The notes under the pieces were generated by a model. It saw nothing but the letters and a program-made list of their open reading frames with translations, was not told the DNA's origin and searched no databases. From LMUY01 sp964247705 (lineage in GTDB: Bacteria; Pseudomonadota; Alphaproteobacteria; Acetobacterales; Acetobacteraceae), in the NCBI GenBank assembly GCA_964247705.1, contig CAXTVQ010000019.1, positions 7,437 through 71,436 of the forward strand: a stretch of DNA of 64,000 nt, written 5' to 3'. This document shows positions 60,848 to 64,000 of the stretch, one piece after another. Both the position numbers and the translations under genes were made by a program. Each line of letters opens with the position of its first letter. The first letter of the stretch is position 1.

Positions 60848-61549
60848 CTACCGGCTGCACAACGTATCGGCCATGTCCGCCACCCGGCTCAGCGCCGCCT
60901 CGATGGCCGGCACCGCCGCTTCCCACCCATCCCGCGACACTGCGATCGGCTCGCCGCACACGATCACCCCCCGCCCGAACGGCAACGGCACCGCCATCCT
61001 GTCCCATGTCGGCAACACCCGGCGCCGCGTCGTCTGCGCCCCCACCGGCAACACCGGAGCCCCCGACAGCCCCGCCAACTGCGCCACACCCGGCGCCGCC
61101 CGCCGCCGCGGCCCCCGCGGACCGTCCGGCGTGATCAGCACGTGCCGCCCCGCCTGCAACTCTCCCAGCAGCACGCGAACGCTTGCCGCGCCCCCTTTCT
61201 CCGTCACGTCCCGCGCCGTCCCGTCCTTGGACGACGACCCGTGCACCACCTCCACCCCGAACCGCCGCACCACCGTCCCAATGAACCGCCCGTCCCGGTG
61301 CTTGCTCACCAGCACCCGCGGCACCCCCCGCGCACCCTGCGCCCACATGTGGAACCACAGCGCCGGCAGCATCGGCAGGCGCTCGTGCCAGAACGCCGCG
61401 ATCGCAGGCCGACCGGCAATATGCGGCGCGATATGCTCCTCACCCACGACCGTCCAGCGCGTCGTCCGAAGCGCCACATGAAGGTACAACCCAACGATCC
61501 GCGCCGTCACCGCCTGCACACCGGCGCTCCGCAGCAACTTCTTCAACAC
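60848..61549 (-). CDS. DUF374 lysophospholipid acyltransferase-family protein
   Basis: 233 residues. DUF374 features: RPAIAAFWHERLPMLPALWF (acyltransferase-like His), VSKHRDGRFIGTVVRRFGVEVVHGSSSKDG and VLITPDGPRGPRRRAAPGVAQLAGLSGAPVLPVG. Usually encoded next to waaA in alphaproteobacteria, where it probably acylates lipid A or the KDO-lipid A core. First gene of the operon DUF374-waaA-lpxK-lpxL. Confidence 0.92.
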   Translation of the reverse strand: MLKKLLRSAGVQAVTARIVGLYLHVALRTTRWTVVGEEHIAPHIAGRPAIAAFWHERLPMLPALWFHMWAQGARGVPRVLVSKHRDGRFIGTVVRRFGVEVVHGSSSKDGTARDVTEKGGAASVRVLLGELQAGRHVLITPDGPRGPRRRAAPGVAQLAGLSGAPVLPVGAQTTRRRVLPTWDRMAVPLPFGRGVIVCGEPIAVSRDGWEAAVPAIEAALSRVADMADTLCSR

Positions 61550-61644
61550 GGGGGCGGTTCGACCATCGGGCGGGCCGGTAGCATGGCCCCACGAACCATG
61601 CCAGCCCAGCCCCGTTGGTCTCCTCTAGCAAGCAGGAGCCAGCA

Positions 61645-62307
61645 ATGTTCACCGCCGCGATCTTCGACCTGGACGGCACCCTGCTCGACTCGGTGGACGC
61701 CCACGCCCACGCCTGGCAGGACGCCTTCGCCGATTTCGGCCACCGCTTCGATTTCGAGAAGATTCGCAGCCAGATCGGCAAGGGCGGCGACCAGCTCCTC
61801 CCCGTGTTCCTGACCGAAGCCGAACAGAACGACATCGGCGGCCGCCTCGAAGAACACCGCGGGACGCTTTTCAAAGCCCGCTACCTCCCTCAGATCGCAC
61901 CTTTCCCCATGGTGCCGGACCTGCTCCGCCACATCCGCAAAGCTGGCCTACGTGTCGCCCTAGCGACGTCCGCCAAGGCCGAGGAACTGGACACCTACAC
62001 GCAGATCGCCGGCATCACGGACCTTCTGGACGCGACCGCTTCATCCGCCGACGCGGAACGGTCCAAACCTCACCCGGATATCTTCCAGGCCGCGATGACC
62101 CGGCTCGGCAACCCCGATCCAGCAACCGTCCTCGCCGTCGGGGACACCCCCTACGACGCTCAAGCGGCCGGCGCACTGGGCATCCGCACCATTGGCCTGC
62201 TCTGTGGCGGTTTCCCGGAGGCCGACCTCCGCCAGGCCGGGTGCAGTTCGATCTACAACGACCCTGCCGACCTCCTCGCCCGGCTCGACACGGTTCTGGC
62301 AACGTAA
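61645..62307 (+). CDS. HAD-superfamily phosphatase (PGP/beta-PGM-like)
   Basis: 220 residues, AGGAG seven bases upstream of ATG. HAD motif I F-D-L-D-G-T (7-12), motif II LATSAKA, motif III Lys in AERSKPHPD and motif IV VGDTPYDAQAA. The helical cap (about 15-85) is of the C1 type. It hydrolyses a small phosphomonoester, possibly phosphoglycolate or a sugar phosphate. Divergent from the DUF374 gene. Confidence 0.92.
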   Translation: MFTAAIFDLDGTLLDSVDAHAHAWQDAFADFGHRFDFEKIRSQIGKGGDQLLPVFLTEAEQNDIGGRLEEHRGTLFKARYLPQIAPFPMVPDLLRHIRKAGLRVALATSAKAEELDTYTQIAGITDLLDATASSADAERSKPHPDIFQAAMTRLGNPDPATVLAVGDTPYDAQAAGALGIRTIGLLCGGFPEADLRQAGCSSIYNDPADLLARLDTVLAT

Positions 62308-62374
62308 CTGGCCAGCTATCTGTCATCGCAGCAGCGTGATCCCACTACCGCGGTCGCCAAACCATCTGAGAGCA

Positions 62375-62728
62375 ATGCGAGAAACAACGATAGCCGCCCG
62401 CCCAACCTCGTGGCAGGACGTGATTCTGATCTGCCGCAAGTGCAGCAAGAAGCTCAAGGGCGGGTTCGGTCACGACCACGACCAAACCCTTGCCCGCGCC
62501 CTCAAAAGCACGCTTCGGGGGTCTCCGTCCCGGCGCAGCACCCGCATTATCGAGACCAAATGCCTCGGTATATGCCCCAAAAACGCCGTCACCGTGCTCC
62601 CGGCAACGCGTCCCGCCGAAATCCTGTCGATCCCCGCCGGAATGGATCCGGCAGCCATCCTCACAAGGTTGCTGCCAATGCCTGAACCGTCGCCTCGCCA
62701 AACCGCCGCTCCAGACGCCGCACCGTGA
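62375..62728 (+). CDS. thioredoxin-like [2Fe-2S] ferredoxin-family protein
   Basis: 117 residues. Cluster ligands: C-R-K-C at about 20-23 (ILICRKCSKKLKGG) and C-x3-C in TKCLGICPKNAV (about 63-67). This is the [2Fe-2S] thioredoxin-like fold. A Pro-rich C-terminal tail follows. The 3' end overlaps the convergent EcsC-family gene by 68 bp. Redox partner unknown. Confidence 0.83.
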   Translation: MRETTIAARPTSWQDVILICRKCSKKLKGGFGHDHDQTLARALKSTLRGSPSRRSTRIIETKCLGICPKNAVTVLPATRPAEILSIPAGMDPAAILTRLLPMPEPSPRQTAAPDAAP

Positions 62729-63455
62729 AATGCGCCCGCGCCAACGTACGGTAATGTCCTAGGAAAGCCGTGTTCAACGATGCCCCGGCGACCGCTCCCA
62801 CAACCGGCACAGCCTGCAACGCGAATTTCTGCGACAACGTCACGCCAAACCGCCGCGCCACATCCGACATCAGGATCGCGATCGGCCGCCCCTGCATGAC
62901 GAACCGCGCCGAGAAGTAGCTCGCTTCCGGCTCCGCGCCGTTCTTCTGCCCGGCATTCAACGCAAACACCTGCAAGCACGCGGCCCGGGTTTCCGCATCT
63001 GCCAGGTCCTCGCCCTCCTCGACCGCGATCCGTGCGATCTCCCGCATGATGGCAAGGCTGGTCACCGTGGCATCCGGCACGAACCCGCCCATCCCAACCA
63101 GCCCGCCCGCCGCTCCCGACAGGAACACCAGCGGTCCCGCCAATCGCCGGCTCTGGGCCATTTGTCCTTCCCGCCCCAGCCGCAACACCGCCACGTCGAA
63201 CGCACGCCGCAACGCCGCCTCGACCACCCGCTGCACCGCATCCTCGGCGCCCGGCAGCATCCCGAGCGAGCGCGTCCCCATCCGCAACGTCCGTCCCATT
63301 GCGCCGCCGACCAGGTCGGCAAGCCGCACGACCAACCCGCCCCCCGACTGGAGCTGCTCGAGCGCCCGCGCCAACTCGGCCTCGGACGCCGGGTCGAGCG
63401 CCTCGCTCGCTTGATCCGGTATCGCTACCGCCGTCCCTGACTGGCTCACACTCAT
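62661..63455 (-). CDS. EcsC-family protein
   Basis: 264 residues from ATG 63455, with GGAG upstream. EcsC core: GGLVGMGGFVPDATVTSLAIMREIARIAVEEGEDLADAETRAACLQVFALNAGQKN and LQAVPVVGAVAGASLNTAFLGHYRTLARAHFTVRRLERRFG. Short hydrophobic stretches suggest membrane association. EcsC accompanies an ABC transporter in Bacillus, but here none is adjacent. It follows the XRE regulator on the same strand. Confidence 0.88.
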   Translation of the reverse strand: MSVSQSGTAVAIPDQASEALDPASEAELARALEQLQSGGGLVVRLADLVGGAMGRTLRMGTRSLGMLPGAEDAVQRVVEAALRRAFDVAVLRLGREGQMAQSRRLAGPLVFLSGAAGGLVGMGGFVPDATVTSLAIMREIARIAVEEGEDLADAETRAACLQVFALNAGQKNGAEPEASYFSARFVMQGRPIAILMSDVARRFGVTLSQKFALQAVPVVGAVAGASLNTAFLGHYRTLARAHFTVRRLERRFGEATVQALAATL

Positions 63456-63479
63456 CGGCCTTGCTCCAAATCTCCACAC

Positions 63480-63827
63480 CTAAACGCGCCGCGCACGCCC
63501 GGGCTCCCCCGCTCGGGACAGCACCCGCGCCTGGCGCAGCAAGTCCGCCCGTTGCTCCGTGCCGCACACCCGGTAGAGCCGCAGCAACGCCAACTCGTCG
63601 CCGCTCAATCCTTCCCGCCCCCGCGCCGCCTCCCCGTGCAGCAACACCTCGACCGACACGTCCAGCACCTGCGCGATCCGCGACAGGTTCCCGCTCACCT
63701 GTCCCGCCCGGTCCGTCTCCCATTGTGCAACCGCGCTACGGGACACCCCGGTCGCCGTGGCCAGCGCCGCTTGGCTCAACCCCCGTTCTCGCCGCAACGC
63801 CGCGATCCGCTCTCCCAGGCTCGTCAT
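63480..63827 (-). CDS. XRE-family transcriptional regulator
   Basis: 115 residues. The N-terminal helix-turn-helix is LGERIAALRRERGLSQAALATATGVSRSAVAQWETDRAGQVSGNLSRIAQVLDVSVEVLL, a complete Cro/CI-type domain. The C-terminal helix is EQRADLLRQARVLSRAG. ATG 63827 is preceded by AAGGGG. Divergent from the gene starting at 63962 and 24 bp upstream of the EcsC-family gene. Confidence 0.9.
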   Translation of the reverse strand: MTSLGERIAALRRERGLSQAALATATGVSRSAVAQWETDRAGQVSGNLSRIAQVLDVSVEVLLHGEAARGREGLSGDELALLRLYRVCGTEQRADLLRQARVLSRAGEPGRARRV

Positions 63828-63879
63828 CACCCCGATCCCCTTCAACAATCGTCGCTAAGCCGAAATAAACTGCATGAGA

Positions 63880-63897
63880 ACAATTGACGAACATTGT
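63880..63897. promoter_or_regulatory. candidate operator in the divergent intergenic region
   Basis: ACAAT (63880-63884) and ATTGT (63893-63897) form an inverted repeat with 8-bp spacing. A further ACAAT lies at 63845-63849. TTGACG (63884-63889) could be a -35 box for the plus-strand gene. It is a plausible binding site of the adjacent XRE regulator. Confidence 0.3.
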
Positions 63898-63961
63898 CAG
63901 AGATACTAACAAGTTTCCGTGACCGACGATACCCGTGGACATCTCGTCAAGGAACCTCCGC

Positions 63962-64000
63962 ATGACCGCCTCCATCGCCTGGTCGCCTCAGGCAGACACC
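63962..64000 (+). CDS. start of a gene truncated by the window end
   Basis: ATG after AAGGA with 7-nt spacing opens a frame of 13 codons (MTASIAWSPQADT) that runs off the window. Divergent from the XRE gene, which may regulate it. Too short to identify. Confidence 0.4.
   Translation, partial: MTASIAWSPQADT

Overview
The window reads as chromosome of a GC-rich alphaproteobacterium, most likely an Acetobacteraceae/Rhodospirillales member. The main clues are a circularly permuted two-piece tmRNA whose tag ends in AVAA, a GapR (DUF2312) protein, an NDUFS4-type complex I accessory subunit, an rpsF-rpsR-rplI operon without ssb, and dense gene packing with many 4-bp ATGA/GTGA overlaps. It is mainly housekeeping and metabolic sequence. 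There is no prophage, transposase, CRISPR array or recognisable defence island. One 100-N scaffold gap (45117-45216) interrupts a membrane protein gene.

Layout. 1-6.7 kb: a truncated lipoprotein-like gene, a tandem alpha/beta-hydrolase protein with altered nucleophile elbows, a DUF4142 lipoprotein, a K+-channel-like protein, a 50-codon hydrophilic gene and a GlfT2-like galactofuranosyltransferase. 6.7-12.4 kb (minus): thyX, a ribokinase-like kinase, larC-larE-larB (nickel-pincer cofactor synthesis) and a Tat-exported aldo/keto reductase. 12.6 kb: tmRNA. 12.9-23.2 kb: an LLM flavin oxidoreductase with a YuiH-like molybdopterin protein, bamD, recN with a TPR protein, a CDF metal exporter, and an M3 oligopeptidase overlapping an ABC1/UbiB-like kinase. 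23-27.1 kb: a Sel1 protein and an acyl-CoA-dehydrogenase/NodS-like methyltransferase/GT2 cassette. 27.1-27.3 kb: an orphan 23-codon ORF with a near-perfect Shine-Dalgarno sequence and its own terminator. 27.4-33.8 kb: flavin reductase, two MFS transporters, a TfdA-like dioxygenase and an ATP-dependent DNA ligase. 34-42 kb: the S6-S18-L9 operon with a possible S6:S18 leader, CFA synthase, a chemoreceptor, an M20 amidohydrolase, and gapR followed by a GNAT and a GNAT-methyltransferase fusion. 42-48.7 kb: GST, DUF2237, an Fsr-like MFS, DUF4864, a YeiH-type exporter (gapped), a PHB-depolymerase-like esterase and NarK. 48.8-53.7 kb: lipA, a Coq10/RatA START protein, threonine aldolase, an EF-hand protein, a small protein, an HDAC-family deacetylase and DUF192. 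53.7-57 kb: tRNA-Pro, NadM-Nudix, NadV, NDUFS4 and tRNA-Arg. 57-57.75 kb: an AT-richer patch with one orphan ORF. 57.7-61.5 kb (minus): a lipid A/Kdo operon (DUF374 acyltransferase, waaA, lpxK, lpxL-like). 61.6-64 kb: HAD phosphatase, a 2Fe-2S protein, an EcsC-family protein, an XRE regulator and the start of a divergent gene.

How the genes fit together. Several short units encode coherent functions: envelope biogenesis (bamD and the lipid A operon), NAD salvage from nicotinamide (NadV then NadM), nickel-pincer cofactor synthesis (LarB, LarE, LarC, with no LarA client visible), lipoylation (lipA) and quinone chaperoning (Coq10-like). The least explained pieces are the orphan sORF unit, the hydrolase with altered nucleophile elbows, the GapR/GNAT/GNAT-methyltransferase unit and the dehydrogenase-methyltransferase-glycosyltransferase cassette.
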